Source: Paracidovorax oryzae ATCC 19882 | Lineage (GTDB): Bacteria > Pseudomonadota > Gammaproteobacteria > Burkholderiales > Burkholderiaceae_C | DNA: 64,000 nt | Assembly (NCBI RefSeq): GCF_000687165.1 | Contig: NZ_JMKU01000011.1 | Span: 1-64,000 of the forward strand | Direction of reading: 5' to 3' | Shown here: positions 45,939 to 55,944 of the stretch, piece after piece | Layout: each line of letters opens with the position of its first letter | Position numbering within the stretch: the stretch's first letter is position 1 | The notes under the pieces: model-generated | Seen by the model: only the letters and a program-made list of their open reading frames with translations | Database searches by the model: none | Told to the model about the DNA's origin: nothing | Made by a program: the position numbers and the translations under genes

Positions 45939-46412
45939 GTGATTTCTCCTTTGGAACATAACGAATGGTGAGTCGGATGTGACCGCGCAGTGCAGCGCTG
46001 TCGATGAGGCAGGGGGCAACGGACATGCCATTCGCTGCACCGGCAGCACGGCATTAAGCGGCCTGCGGGGCTGCGTGGCCATGGCCTGTTACGGATGCGC
46101 CGAGGGAAGTGCCCCCGGTTGCATGGAAACGAAACAAAGGGTTTTGCCGGGCTGCAGGTGTCGGCTCCGGCTGCACGCCAGCGGTGCGGTGCCGTTGCGT
46201 GCGGCGGGTTGTGGCTGGTCATTTCTTCACGCCGTGCCGGATTTGCGGCAATGCTTGCAAAACCCCATCCGCGGGGGCCGGCGGCCGCAACGCGGCCCTG
46301 GTGTAACGCGGGCCGTATCCTGCGCTGCTTCCTACGCGGCGTGCCGTGGTGGGCGCGAATCATGGATCGCTCCCTTTCCCACGATGAACAGCACGCAACG
46401 CAAGGAGTTTTC
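45939..46412. other. 474-bp spacer between KGG protein and ferritin-like genes
   Basis: This is a non-coding, divergent spacer. It holds the ribosome-binding site of the KGG gene on its left (AAAGGAG on minus) and CAAGGAG at 46401-46407 for the ferritin-like gene on its right. Open frames in it are short and without protein-like composition. No clear palindromes or repeats were found. It is long enough to hold separate stress promoters for both directions. Confidence 0.5.
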
Positions 46413-47219
46413 ATGGAAGCCACCACCACGGGTATGAATCGCACGGGCGCTTCGGCGTCGCCGGCCGGTGCGCAGGCGATGGAGGAAGCCGTCGAGCGCT
46501 ACTCGCCGCCCGGCCCCATCGATCTGTCGCAGAGCAGGGAAGTGCGCCTGCTGTATGCACAGGAAGCCGGGCCGCTCGGCACCGTGCCGCCACCCACGTC
46601 GCTGGGAAGCATGGTGCGCACGGGGGTGAGCAAGCTCATGGGCGAGCACCCCGAGATCCTCATGGACAAGATCGGCGAACGCATCGCCTTCGAGCGCGGC
46701 GGCACGCGGCTCTACGACGCGCTGATGGTGAAGTACCAGTCCGCAGTGAATGCCGGCGCGAAGATTCCCACACCGGCGGACGCGGTGAAGGCGGCAGGCG
46801 GCACGGACGATGTCGCGCTGCAGGCGGACGCCTCGGCACTGGCGACCCTGCAGCGCATACGCGCGGAAGAACTGCAGCACTTCCAGATGCTGTGCGATGC
46901 CATGCGGCAGCTCGGCGGCGACCCCACGGCGCAGACGCCGTGCGCGGACGTGATCGCCACCGCGTCGATGGGATTGATCCAGGTGGTGTCGGATCCGCGC
47001 ACGACGCTGGCGCAGGCGCTGTCGGCCATGCTGACCGCGGAGCTCACCGACAACGCGGGTTGGGAACTGCTCATACAGCTGGCGGAGCAGGCCGGCGAAA
47101 CGGACCTGATCAGCGAATTCGCCCAGGCACTCACCGAGGAGCAGCGTCACCTGGTCACCGTGCAGGCCTGGCTGCAGGCCCTCGTGGTCTCAGGTCCGCT
47201 GCCCAGCGATGCGGTGTGA
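46413..47219 (+). CDS. Ferritin-like domain protein
   Basis: This 268-aa protein starts with a disordered 40-residue N terminus. From about residue 90 it reads as a four-helix ferritin-like bundle, with ERIAFERGGTRLYDALMVKY, IRAEELQHFQMLCDAMRQLG, and MLTAELTDNAGWELLIQLAE followed by LTEEQRHLVTVQAWLQALV. The E..RG and EE..H spacings are the pattern of carboxylate-bridged di-iron sites. Its role may be oxygen/iron handling under stress. It is followed by a second ferritin-like gene 63 bp downstream, with a KGG gene diverging. Confidence 0.8.
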   Translation: MEATTTGMNRTGASASPAGAQAMEEAVERYSPPGPIDLSQSREVRLLYAQEAGPLGTVPPPTSLGSMVRTGVSKLMGEHPEILMDKIGERIAFERGGTRLYDALMVKYQSAVNAGAKIPTPADAVKAAGGTDDVALQADASALATLQRIRAEELQHFQMLCDAMRQLGGDPTAQTPCADVIATASMGLIQVVSDPRTTLAQALSAMLTAELTDNAGWELLIQLAEQAGETDLISEFAQALTEEQRHLVTVQAWLQALVVSGPLPSDAV

Positions 47220-47282
47220 GCGCGCCACTCCCGATTTTTCCCCGCGCTTTCTTCCCCGGCTTTATTTCCCAAAGGACAACCC

Positions 47283-48473
47283 ATGACGATCCATCTTTTC
47301 CAGGACAAGGGCACCGCCCTGGAGCGCCAGCGCCTGAGCTGGAAGGACATGGTGGGCAAGCCCATCAGCAAGCTCGACGACGATGCCTTCACGCGCGTGC
47401 GCGCCATCCTCATGAACGGCGTCGAGCTCGATGCGCTGCGCACCAAGCAGGTCCTGCTGCGCATGAACGCCGACGCGCGCGTGCAGATCGCGCAGCTCAT
47501 GCGCGTGGAGCAGCACCAGGCCACGACGATCAACTGGCTGATCGGCGCCGACCATTCGCCGCTGGAGACCACGATCGGCTACGAGCAGACTGCCATCGAG
47601 GTCACGGCATCGGTCGCCCAGCTGGAGCCCGACGGCTATCTCGCGCAGGGCTACCGCTACGCCCTGCTCGAGGATTTCGACCATCTCTACCGCTACAGCG
47701 CCCTGCTGGACCGGCTGGAGGGCAAGGACGCCAACAACATCACCCAGGGCTACACGGACATCGTGCCGTCGCGCCCTACGTGGGTGCACCACCGCGCGCC
47801 GGAGCACGACCTGCTGGAGCCCTACGGGCCCGGGGCCGCGCTGGCCACCAAGCTGCACGCCCTCACGCTGACGGGCGGCGAGTACCAGACGCACGACTAC
47901 TACATGAATATCGGCCCGCTCTTCTCCGACCCCGTGGCGCGGCAGCTCTACGCGGAGATCGCGTCCGTGGAGTCGCAGCACATCACGCACTACGGCTCGA
48001 TGCTCAACCCGCACGAGACGCCTCTGGAGAAGCTGCTGATCGCCGAGGCCTGCGAGGTCTGGAACTACGCAGGCTGCGCGCAGCAGGAGAGCAATCCCCG
48101 CGTACGGGCGATCTGGGAGATGTTCCTGGACTATGAGCTGGGACACTTCCAGGTGGTGCAGGAACTCTTCAAGCGGCTGGAGCGGCGCGACCCCGCCGAA
48201 GTGCTCGGCGACGGCGCACTGCCGGCCTTTATCAAGTTCGAGAGCCACCGCGACTACCTGCGCCAGGTGGTGGACGCTGAAACCGACTATCGCAAAAACG
48301 GCACGCAGTTCGTGCAGACGCCGCAGGAAGAGGGCGAATCCTCGCTGGCTTACCGCGAAGCGGTGAACCAGGACGGTTCGCCGTCGCGGGCCGCGTCCGC
48401 CTCGTATGCCTGGACGGCAGGGACCGAACTCGTGCGTGAGGCCGAGGCGGTGGAGGTGGTGGCTGCCGCGTAG
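47283..48473 (+). CDS. Ferritin-like / rubrerythrin-type helical protein
   Basis: This 396-aa protein is mostly alpha-helical. It carries repeated E..H pairs such as VEQHQATTINWLIGADHS, YALLEDFDHLYRYSALLDRL, EIASVESQHITHYGSMLNP and LDYELGHFQVVQELFKRLE, which would suit one or two di-iron centres. The family is rare and unnamed to me; neighbouring assignments call it ferritin-like. It is probably cotranscribed with the preceding ferritin-like gene, and the pair looks like an iron/oxidative stress unit. It has no signal peptide. Confidence 0.75.
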   Translation: MTIHLFQDKGTALERQRLSWKDMVGKPISKLDDDAFTRVRAILMNGVELDALRTKQVLLRMNADARVQIAQLMRVEQHQATTINWLIGADHSPLETTIGYEQTAIEVTASVAQLEPDGYLAQGYRYALLEDFDHLYRYSALLDRLEGKDANNITQGYTDIVPSRPTWVHHRAPEHDLLEPYGPGAALATKLHALTLTGGEYQTHDYYMNIGPLFSDPVARQLYAEIASVESQHITHYGSMLNPHETPLEKLLIAEACEVWNYAGCAQQESNPRVRAIWEMFLDYELGHFQVVQELFKRLERRDPAEVLGDGALPAFIKFESHRDYLRQVVDAETDYRKNGTQFVQTPQEEGESSLAYREAVNQDGSPSRAASASYAWTAGTELVREAEAVEVVAAA

Positions 48474-48504
48474 ATGCCGCGCAGTGGTGCGGACCGCGCA
48501 GGTG

Positions 48505-51500
48505 CTACGCGCGGGACCGCATGTGCGCCTGGATGAGGCGCTGCAGTTCGCGCACGTCCAGCGGCTTGACCATGTAGGCGTCGAAACCGGCCTCGCGTGC
48601 CTGCTCGCGGTTGTGGTCCTGGCCCCAACCCGTCGCCGCCACCAGCAGCATGCGCGCGCCGGCCGGACCGGCGCGCAGCGCCCGCGCCACCGAAATACCG
48701 TCGAGCCCCGGCATGCCGAGATCCAGCACCGCCACATCCGGGGCCAGTTCCCGCGCCTTGCGCAGCGCCTCGTGCCCGTCGGCGGCGGTGGCCACGGTGC
48801 AGCCCTCCAGCAGGTGCGAGATGGACCAGGTGACATCGACGTTGTCATCCGCCAGCAGGACGCTGGGCACGGGATCGCTGGTGCTCACGCCGTCGTCCGG
48901 CGCATGTGCGCGGGCTGCGCCATCGGAGGAGCGCTGGGCAGGCAGGGGCAGCTGCACGGTGAAACGGCTGCCCTGGCCGGGCCCTGCGCTTTCCCCGCGC
49001 ACCGTGCCCTGGTGCATTTCCACGATGTTGCGCACCAGGGCGAGACCGATGCCCAGGCCCTGGGTGTGCCGCATGCCGGCATCGGGGCTTTGCGAGAACA
49101 TCGTGAACATGTCGTCCACGGTCTCCGGATCCATGCCGATGCCGTTGTCCTCCACGCGCAGGTAGATGGAGCCGCCTTCGGTCCAGGCCGACAGCCGGAT
49201 GCGGCCGTGGTCGGGGGTGTACTTCGCCGCGTTGCTCAACAGGTTCGCGAGCACCTGGGCGATGCGCACCGGGTCCGCGAGGAGCATGACGGTATCTGCA
49301 GGAAGTTCCTGAACGAATTCGTGGCCCGCGGCGCGGATGGCACCGAGCGTGGCTTCCAGGGCCGCTTCGACGATCTCGTCCAGGGGGACTTCGCGCTGCT
49401 GCAGCACCATGCGGCCCAGCCGCAGCCGGGACAGGTCCATGAGATCGTCCAGCAGCACGGCCATGGCGCGCGCCTGCCGCTGCACGATGCGCGCTGCCTG
49501 GTCGCGGTCGCCCGGGGGGGCGCCTTCGGTGGCCAGCACCGCGGATGCGCCGGCAATCGACGCCAGCGGGTTGCGCAGCTCGTGCGACAGCACCGCCAGG
49601 AAACGGTCCTTCGTCGCGTCGGCCGCCTGCAGGGCTGCGCGGGCCTCCTCGTTCTCGCGCAGCGCCTTGAGCAGGTCGGCCCGGCTTTGCTCGAGTGCCT
49701 GCTGGCTCGCGCGCTGGTCGCTCTGGTCCCGCAGGATCTTGACGAAACCGATGACCGTGTCCGCGTCGTCGTGCATGGGCATGAGCGCGCCGCTGGCCCA
49801 GAAGCGGCTGCCGTCCTTGCGCTGGTGAAGGCGGTCGTCGAGCGCGCCGCCCGTGGCCAGTGCCGTGCCCGTTTCGGAAAGCGGCGCCCCTGCGGCCCGG
49901 TCTTCCGGCGTGAAGATCATGTCCGCGAGCTGGCCCACGGCCTCGTTCTCGCTGTAGCCGAGGATGCGCTCCGCCCCGCTGTTCCAGGTCGTGATGCGGC
50001 GGTCCAGGTCGGTGGAGAAGATGGCGTATTCCACCGCGTTCTCGATGACCAGCCGCAGGCGTTCGGTGCTCTCGCGCAGCGCATTCTCGGCACGCTTGCG
50101 TTCGCTGATGTCGTTGCACACCACGATCGAGGCCGTGGGGCCGCCGTGCGCATCGGCCAGGTAACTCACGCTGTTGTGCAGCCAGAGCGTGCTGCCGTCC
50201 TTGCGCAGGCACCGCTTCTCGATGTGGAAGGGCTCTCCATGTTCGGCGAGGCGCCGCATGAGGTGGGCGCTCAGCTGGCGGTCCGCCGGATGGATCAGGT
50301 CGAGCAGCTGCGTGCCGATCAGTTCGTCGTGCCCGTAGCCCAGCATGTGGCTGTAGTGGCGGTTGACGAAGGTGATGTGGCCTTCGAGATCGGTCTGCAC
50401 CACGCCGACCACTGCCTGGTTCACGATGGCGCTGAAGCGGTCCTCGGAGCGGCGCAGCGCCTCCTGGCCCTGCTTGCGCTCGGAAATGTCCACGAAGGTC
50501 AGCACCACGCCCGCGATGCGGTCGTCCAGCGTCCGGTAGGGCAGCATGCGCACGAGGTACCAGTTGCCGTCGCTGGCGCCCACCTCGCGCTCCACCAGTG
50601 CGAGGCGTTCGAGCACTCTCCGGGCGTCTTCGGAAAGTTCGGGGTACTGCAGCTGCGTGCGCAGGTGGGACAGCGGCCGTCCCACGTCGGTGGCGATGAG
50701 GTTGAAGAGGGTGACGGCCGACGGCGTGAAGCGGGTGATGCGCAGGTCGCGGTCGAGGAACACCGTGGCAATGGCCGTGGCGTCCATCAGGTTCTGCATG
50801 TCGCTGTTCGCATGCCCCAGCTCGTCCACCTTGCTCTTGAGCTCGTGGTTGACCGTCGTGAGTTCTTCGTTGATGGACTGCAGTTCTTCCCGGTTGGTCT
50901 CGAGTTCCTCCGTCGCGGAGCGCAGCTCCTCGTTCATCGCCTGCAGCTCTTCGTTGCTGGCCCGCAGCTCTTCCGTCGAGGCTTCGTATTGCTCGATGGT
51001 GCTGCGCAGTTGGGGGTTCAGCAGTTCCAGTTCGCGGTCCAGCTGTTCCGCAGCCGTGTCCTGGGGCACCTCGGCGGCCAAATGAGGAGCCGCGGGCAGT
51101 TCGGGCAGCGTCTGCAGCAGGACAAGCGAAAGCCCCGGCCCGAGTTCCGGCACGGGCCGCACCTCGGGCGCCACGCGCACGCTGCCTCCCGCCGCGTCCA
51201 CCGGTGTCGCCGCCAGCCGCATGGGCTGGCCGGTGCGGCCCGTGCGGTAGAGCGCCGCCCGCAGCTCGATGCGCAGCGTGGGGTGGATGAGCCGCATGAG
51301 GTTGCGCGAAGGCTCGCCGCCGTGGAAGACCAGGAAGCGGCCCGCCGAAGGCGACATGTGCAGGATGTTCTGCTCGCCGTCCACGAGGATGGAGGGCGGC
51401 GCGAGTTGCTCCAGCAACCGCAGGTGGACTTCGCCCCAGGGCAGCGCCTTCTCTCCGGCAGCCCGCGCGGGCGGGCGCTCGGTGTCCGCGAAGTAGGGGA

Positions 51501-53109
51501 CCATCGCGCCGGCATGAACGACGGGCCCCTGGTGGGCCGCGTGCTGCGCATGCAGCGCCACGGCGGCCGGCGCCAGGCCCCCGGGCAGCAGCAGGTCCGG
51601 GTGCGCCGAGGTCTGGTGGCCGTACAGGCGGTGCAGCTTGTCGATCACGGAAAACCGTGTGTCACCGTCGTCCACGGATTCGGCGGACCCGAGGAACAGC
51701 AGCTTGCCCGGCAGCAGGGCGAAGTGGAAAGTGTCCAGCACCCGGTGCTGGGCCTCCCGGTTCAGGTAGATGAGCAGATTCCGGCAGGAAATGAGATCGA
51801 GCCGCGAAAAAGGTGAATCCCTGAGCAGGTCGTGCACCGCGAACAGCACGCTTTCGCGCAACTCGCGTCGCACCCTGTAGCCGCCGCGTTCGCGCACGAA
51901 GAAGCGCCGCAGCCGTTCGGCAGACACGTCGCTCTCGATCGCCGCGGGATAGAAGCCATCCCGCGCCGCGCGGATGGCGGCGTCGTCCAGGTCGGTGGCG
52001 AAGATCTGCAGCACGGGTGCCGTGTCGAGCGTCCGGGCGTATTCCGCCAGCAGCATGGCGATGGAATAGGCTTCCTCACCCGTCGCGCAGCCCGCCACCC
52101 ACACGCGCAGCGTGTCCGCGCCGGTCTTGCCCTGGAAGAGCTGCGGCAGGTGGCTTTCCAGCGCCGCGAACGCGACGGGATCGCGGAAGAAATTGGTCAC
52201 GCTGATGAGCAGGTCCTGCAGCAGCGCCCCCGATTCGCCCGGCCGGGTGCGCAGGCAGTCGAGGTAGCCGGACATCGTGCCAATTCCGTTCACCTGCATG
52301 CGGCGCCCCACCCGCCGCACGACCGTGGCGCGCTTGTAGTCGCCGAAATCGCGACCGGTGCGGTGGCGCAGCAGCGCCAGGACTTCGCGCAGCGCGGCCT
52401 CGTCATCGGCCGCATCGCCACCCGAGGCCGGCGGTTCGGTGCCGTGCGGCGGCGCCAGGTGCAGCCGGGGGGCCATGCGGTGGTATTCCATCACCCGCGC
52501 GGCCATCTGGGCCGCAGGCAGCACCCAATCGATCATGCCGGTGGCGATCGCCGATCCGGGCATGCCGCTGGCGTAGGCCTCTCCCGGGTCCTGGGCGATG
52601 GTGAGGCCGCCGCGCTCCTTGATCCGCTTGATGCCGATGGCCCCGTCCCCGTCCGCCCCGGACAGCACGATGGCCGTGGCACGCGTGCCGTGCGAGTCGG
52701 CCAGGGTCCGGAACAGCAGGTCCACCGCCACATGCTGCTGCCGGTCCGGCGGCAGGGGCGCGAGTGCGATCTCGCCGTCGTGGACCTCCAGCACCTTGCG
52801 TGGCGGCACCACATAGACGGTGTCCGCCTCCATGGTCACTGCACCGGTCACCTGCTGCACGCGCAGCTTCGTGGCACGCTGGAGCAGCTCGGCCAGCATG
52901 CTTTCATGGTCCGGAGACAGGTGGAGCACGACCACGAACGCCATGCCGGGGGAAGCCGGCATCGCGGCGAAGAAATCACGCAGTGCCTGGATGGCGCCCG
53001 CCGATCCACCCAATCCGACCACCGGCAGTTCGGTGTCGCCGGATGCGGCGCAGCCGTTTGCCGCACCGGCCTCGGCCTCCTCGGCAGGGCCCGGGGTGAT
53101 CTCGTCCAT
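48505..53109 (-). CDS. CheB-CheR-PAS-histidine kinase-receiver fusion
   Basis: This 1534-aa signalling protein has, in order, a CheB methylesterase domain (about 28-210, triad S36 in GLGGSAGA, H63 in VLHLSPDHE, D155 in GADGDGA) and a CheR methyltransferase domain (about 235-495, SAM motif AGCATGEEAYS, SCRNLLIYLN). A PAS-like region (540-640), a long coiled coil (about 660-745, ASTEELRASNEELQAMNEEL), three PAS domains, HisKA with SHELRNPLAS, HATPase_c and a C-terminal receiver (PDVAVLDLGMPGLDG) follow. The CheB receiver domain is absent. No che genes adjoin. It probably senses light, redox or metabolites via PAS and signals by phosphorelay. Confidence 0.93.
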   Translation of the reverse strand: MDEITPGPAEEAEAGAANGCAASGDTELPVVGLGGSAGAIQALRDFFAAMPASPGMAFVVVLHLSPDHESMLAELLQRATKLRVQQVTGAVTMEADTVYVVPPRKVLEVHDGEIALAPLPPDRQQHVAVDLLFRTLADSHGTRATAIVLSGADGDGAIGIKRIKERGGLTIAQDPGEAYASGMPGSAIATGMIDWVLPAAQMAARVMEYHRMAPRLHLAPPHGTEPPASGGDAADDEAALREVLALLRHRTGRDFGDYKRATVVRRVGRRMQVNGIGTMSGYLDCLRTRPGESGALLQDLLISVTNFFRDPVAFAALESHLPQLFQGKTGADTLRVWVAGCATGEEAYSIAMLLAEYARTLDTAPVLQIFATDLDDAAIRAARDGFYPAAIESDVSAERLRRFFVRERGGYRVRRELRESVLFAVHDLLRDSPFSRLDLISCRNLLIYLNREAQHRVLDTFHFALLPGKLLFLGSAESVDDGDTRFSVIDKLHRLYGHQTSAHPDLLLPGGLAPAAVALHAQHAAHQGPVVHAGAMVPYFADTERPPARAAGEKALPWGEVHLRLLEQLAPPSILVDGEQNILHMSPSAGRFLVFHGGEPSRNLMRLIHPTLRIELRAALYRTGRTGQPMRLAATPVDAAGGSVRVAPEVRPVPELGPGLSLVLLQTLPELPAAPHLAAEVPQDTAAEQLDRELELLNPQLRSTIEQYEASTEELRASNEELQAMNEELRSATEELETNREELQSINEELTTVNHELKSKVDELGHANSDMQNLMDATAIATVFLDRDLRITRFTPSAVTLFNLIATDVGRPLSHLRTQLQYPELSEDARRVLERLALVEREVGASDGNWYLVRMLPYRTLDDRIAGVVLTFVDISERKQGQEALRRSEDRFSAIVNQAVVGVVQTDLEGHITFVNRHYSHMLGYGHDELIGTQLLDLIHPADRQLSAHLMRRLAEHGEPFHIEKRCLRKDGSTLWLHNSVSYLADAHGGPTASIVVCNDISERKRAENALRESTERLRLVIENAVEYAIFSTDLDRRITTWNSGAERILGYSENEAVGQLADMIFTPEDRAAGAPLSETGTALATGGALDDRLHQRKDGSRFWASGALMPMHDDADTVIGFVKILRDQSDQRASQQALEQSRADLLKALRENEEARAALQAADATKDRFLAVLSHELRNPLASIAGASAVLATEGAPPGDRDQAARIVQRQARAMAVLLDDLMDLSRLRLGRMVLQQREVPLDEIVEAALEATLGAIRAAGHEFVQELPADTVMLLADPVRIAQVLANLLSNAAKYTPDHGRIRLSAWTEGGSIYLRVEDNGIGMDPETVDDMFTMFSQSPDAGMRHTQGLGIGLALVRNIVEMHQGTVRGESAGPGQGSRFTVQLPLPAQRSSDGAARAHAPDDGVSTSDPVPSVLLADDNVDVTWSISHLLEGCTVATAADGHEALRKARELAPDVAVLDLGMPGLDGISVARALRAGPAGARMLLVAATGWGQDHNREQAREAGFDAYMVKPLDVRELQRLIQAHMRSRA

Positions 53110-53307
53110 CTCTTGTCCTCGTGAGGGCGCACCTCGGTGCGTGGTATGCGGCTGGGGCGACGATGCTAGCGCAATCCGCGATGTCGGCAGGCCAAAAAAC
53201 GGGATGGCGATACAGCCTGCTCATCCGTATGCGCCCACGGGAAATTTTTACAGGCACCGGGTCTCGCCGTATCTGCAAAATTGTCAAAAACGGTCTCAGT
53301 CGCAGGC

Positions 53308-53937
53308 ATGCCGTTTGCCCCCGTCGTAGGCATGGAGACCCAAACGACGCCCCGTTCCCTGGACGCGTACTCCCACGCGCCCGCTTCCACCGTTCCCGTG
53401 GCCCGCGAACCCCTGCGTTACCGCGAGCATGCGGGGCGGAGGGTGGGCATCCTGGTGTGGCCCAGCGGCGATGGCTGGCGCGGTGCATGGTCGATGGGCA
53501 GCGGTGCCTGGTATGCGGTGCGCGGGCGTTGGGGCAGCGAGGATCTCGCCGCCGAGAAGACTTTCCTCGCAGCCCGTTCCTCCCTGGGGCAGGATGGCCT
53601 GCGCCGCCGCCGGCCGTCCGCACCACCGGCGCATCGCCCGCCCACGCTGTGCGGGGGGGAGGGCGGGGAGACCGGCGAGGGCGGCCAGGCGCCTGCGTTG
53701 CGCGCCGCGTCCGAGCAATGGAACGAGTTGCGCCGCGACTGGCAGACGGCCGAGATGCATCTGGCCCGGCGCCAGTCGGCCATCTGCCTGGGCGAGGGTT
53801 CCGCAGAGCATCCGGAAAACGCCAAGAGCCTGCGCGATCTCGAGCGGGAAGCCGAAAGCGCGCGCCAGCGGATGGATGACTATCTCAACGTCGTTCTGCG
53901 CATGCTGAGGCCACAGGCGGGCAGCGGAACGTCCTGA
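53308..53937 (+). CDS. Hypothetical protein
   Basis: This 209-aa soluble protein starts at ATG 53308, with an alternative ATG at 53332. Residues about 35-70 are beta-like (RRVGILVWPSGDGWRGAWSM, GAWYAVRGRWG). The middle is disordered, rich in R, P and G, and the C-terminal 70 residues form a predicted helical/coiled-coil hairpin (EQWNELRRDWQTAEMHLARR; LEREAESARQRMDDYLNVVL). No family is recognised. It diverges from the large kinase gene, so regulation in common is possible. Confidence 0.6.
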   Translation: MPFAPVVGMETQTTPRSLDAYSHAPASTVPVAREPLRYREHAGRRVGILVWPSGDGWRGAWSMGSGAWYAVRGRWGSEDLAAEKTFLAARSSLGQDGLRRRRPSAPPAHRPPTLCGGEGGETGEGGQAPALRAASEQWNELRRDWQTAEMHLARRQSAICLGEGSAEHPENAKSLRDLEREAESARQRMDDYLNVVLRMLRPQAGSGTS

Positions 53938-53962
53938 GCCGCCAGCCGCCTTTTGCCGTCGC

Positions 53963-54382
53963 TCACTCGTCGATCGCCGCGCTCCAGCGGCTGCCCCAGT
54001 CGCGGGCCTGGTCGATCTCGCGCCGGTCGCGCTTGGTGGGGCGGCCTTCCTGCAGCGTCGCCGCCGGCTCGGGGGCCAGCCTGCGCATCTCGGCGGCCTG
54101 CGCACGAGCGTCGATGCTCTCGGCCGTTTCTTCATACAGCTGTTGCGCGACCGGCGCCGGGCCGCGCATGGCGCTGAGCCCGCGCACGACGACCGTGCGG
54201 GGAACCTGGCCCTGGCGCAGCGCTACGGTATCGCCGCTGCGCAGTTCCCGCGACGCCTTGGCGGCCTGCCCGTTCACCGTCACGCGACCCTTGCCGATTT
54301 CTTCCGCCGCCAGGGCCCGCGTCTTGTAGAAGCGCGCACACCACAGCCATTTGTCCAGGCGCATCGATTCGGGAGGGGTCAT
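53963..54382 (-). CDS. hslR: S4-domain RNA-binding heat-shock protein, Hsp15-like
   Basis: This 139-aa protein has an N-terminal S4 RNA-binding domain (MRLDKWLWCARFYKTRALAA, GRVTVNGQAAKASRELRSGD). A basic C-terminal tail ending GRPTKRDRREIDQARDW is typical of Hsp15. Hsp15 (HslR) binds 50S subunits still carrying a nascent chain after heat shock and returns them to the cycle. The length matches the family. The start is ATG 54382. It diverges from the sugar dehydrogenase gene. Confidence 0.92.
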   Translation of the reverse strand: MTPPESMRLDKWLWCARFYKTRALAAEEIGKGRVTVNGQAAKASRELRSGDTVALRQGQVPRTVVVRGLSAMRGPAPVAQQLYEETAESIDARAQAAEMRRLAPEPAATLQEGRPTKRDRREIDQARDWGSRWSAAIDE

Positions 54383-54522
54383 GGCGGCATTTTCCCAGAG
54401 ATCCGCGGTGCCCCGAACCCGGCAGGCCACCGTTCGGCGAAGATGGCTGACACGGTTTCCGCCCGGCGGTGGCGAGACTGGCCGGCATCGCCTACCAGCT
54501 GCCGGCCTGCCGGCCTCGTGCC

Positions 54523-55908
54523 ATGCGCTCTTTCCTGCATCCCTTTGCGCTCCGAACCGCCAGCCTCGTCCGGGTGGCCGCGCCCCTGGTCGCCGTGGCC
54601 GCGCTGGCCGGCTGCGGCGATACTGCCCGCCTGCCTGCGGAGGCGGGCATCGGACCGCGGCCCACGCTGCCGGAACCGAACCCATCTCTGATTCCCACCG
54701 TGCACATCGCGCCCGCCAAGGGATGGTCGGACGGGGGCGCGCCGCAGCCGATGGCCGGCCTGTCCGTGACACCGTTTGCCCGCGGGCTCGAACATCCCAG
54801 ATGGGTGATGGTGCTGCCCAATGGCGATGTGCTCGTGGCCGAGAGCGACAAGCCTGCGCCCGAAGGTCCGCCACCGGACGACGGATGGGTCAGGAAGGTG
54901 CGCAACTGGGTCATGGGCAAGGTCATGGCCCGGGCTGGTTCCGGCAACCCATCGGCCAACCGCATCACGCTCCTGCGCGATGCCGACGGGGATGGCGTGG
55001 CGGAAACGCGCAGCGCGTTCCTGCAGGGGCTGAATTCTCCGTTCGGCATGGCGCTGGTCGGCGGCGACCTCTATGTCGCCAATACCGATGCCGTCGTCCG
55101 GTTCCCCTATGCCGAGGGCCAGACCGCCATCACGGCCGCGCCGGCCAAAGTGGTGGACCTGCCCGCGCGGCCGCTCAACCACCACTGGACCAAGAACCTC
55201 ATTGCCAGCCCCGACGGCGCGAAGCTGTATGTCACCGTCGGCTCCAACAGCAACGTGGGCGAAAACGGCATGGAGGCTGAAGCCGGCCGCGCAGCCATCT
55301 GGGAGGTGGACCGAGCCACGGGCGCGCACCGCATCTTCGCCAGCGGCCTGCGCAATCCCAATGGCATGGGCTGGGAGCCGGTCTCCGGCACGCTGTGGAC
55401 CGTGGTGAATGAACGTGACGAAATCGGCAGCGACCTGGTGCCCGATTACCTCACCTCGGTGAAGGACGGCGGCTTCTACGGCTGGCCCTACAGCTACTGG
55501 GGCGGAAACGTGGATACGCGCGTCAAGCCTCCCCGGCCGGACCTGGTCGAGAAGGCCATCGTGCCGGATTACGCCCTGGGCAACCACGTGGCGCCGCTGG
55601 GCATGGCCTTCGCCGGCACCGGCGGCCCGGCCGCGCAACCCGTGGCGCCGCAGCTCGCGCAAGGCGCTTTCATTGGCCTGCACGGCTCGTGGAACCGCAA
55701 GCCGCGCAGCGGCTACAAGGTGGTGTTCGTGCCATTCAGGAACGGCAAGCCCGACGGCATGCCCCTGGACGTGCTGACCGGATTCGTGAGCGGCGATGGC
55801 GACGCCTGGGGCCGGCCCGTGGGCGTGGCGCTCGATGCGCGGGGCGGCCTGCTCGTGGCCGACGACGTCGGCAATACCCTGTGGCGGGTTGCGGCGGCGC
55901 GGCCGTGA
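54523..55908 (+). CDS. PQQ-dependent sugar dehydrogenase-like lipoprotein
   Basis: This 461-aa protein is of the soluble glucose/sorbosone dehydrogenase beta-propeller family (GSDH). It has a lipoprotein signal with lipobox VAALAGC (Cys near 34). The propeller begins [20 protein letters not shown] and continues with [47 protein letters not shown] and [13 protein letters not shown]. Catalytic histidine candidates are in LNHHWTKNL. It would oxidise sugars or aldehydes in the periplasm using pyrroloquinoline quinone; no PQQ synthesis genes are near. ATG at 54523 is chosen because it starts the signal peptide. Confidence 0.88.
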   Translation: MRSFLHPFALRTASLVRVAAPLVAVAALAGCGDTARLPAEAGIGPRPTLPEPNPSLIPTVHIAPAKGWSDGGAPQPMAGLSVTPFARGLEHPRWVMVLPNGDVLVAESDKPAPEGPPPDDGWVRKVRNWVMGKVMARAGSGNPSANRITLLRDADGDGVAETRSAFLQGLNSPFGMALVGGDLYVANTDAVVRFPYAEGQTAITAAPAKVVDLPARPLNHHWTKNLIASPDGAKLYVTVGSNSNVGENGMEAEAGRAAIWEVDRATGAHRIFASGLRNPNGMGWEPVSGTLWTVVNERDEIGSDLVPDYLTSVKDGGFYGWPYSYWGGNVDTRVKPPRPDLVEKAIVPDYALGNHVAPLGMAFAGTGGPAAQPVAPQLAQGAFIGLHGSWNRKPRSGYKVVFVPFRNGKPDGMPLDVLTGFVSGDGDAWGRPVGVALDARGGLLVADDVGNTLWRVAAARP

Positions 55909-55944
55909 CAGTCGTGGAGGTGCGACTTTCTCACCCGTCCTTCA

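Noticed and set aside
48406-51816. Open 1136-codon plus-strand frame opposite the large sensor kinase
   Set aside because: Mirror of a protein with many intact signalling motifs; H/G/R-rich and featureless.
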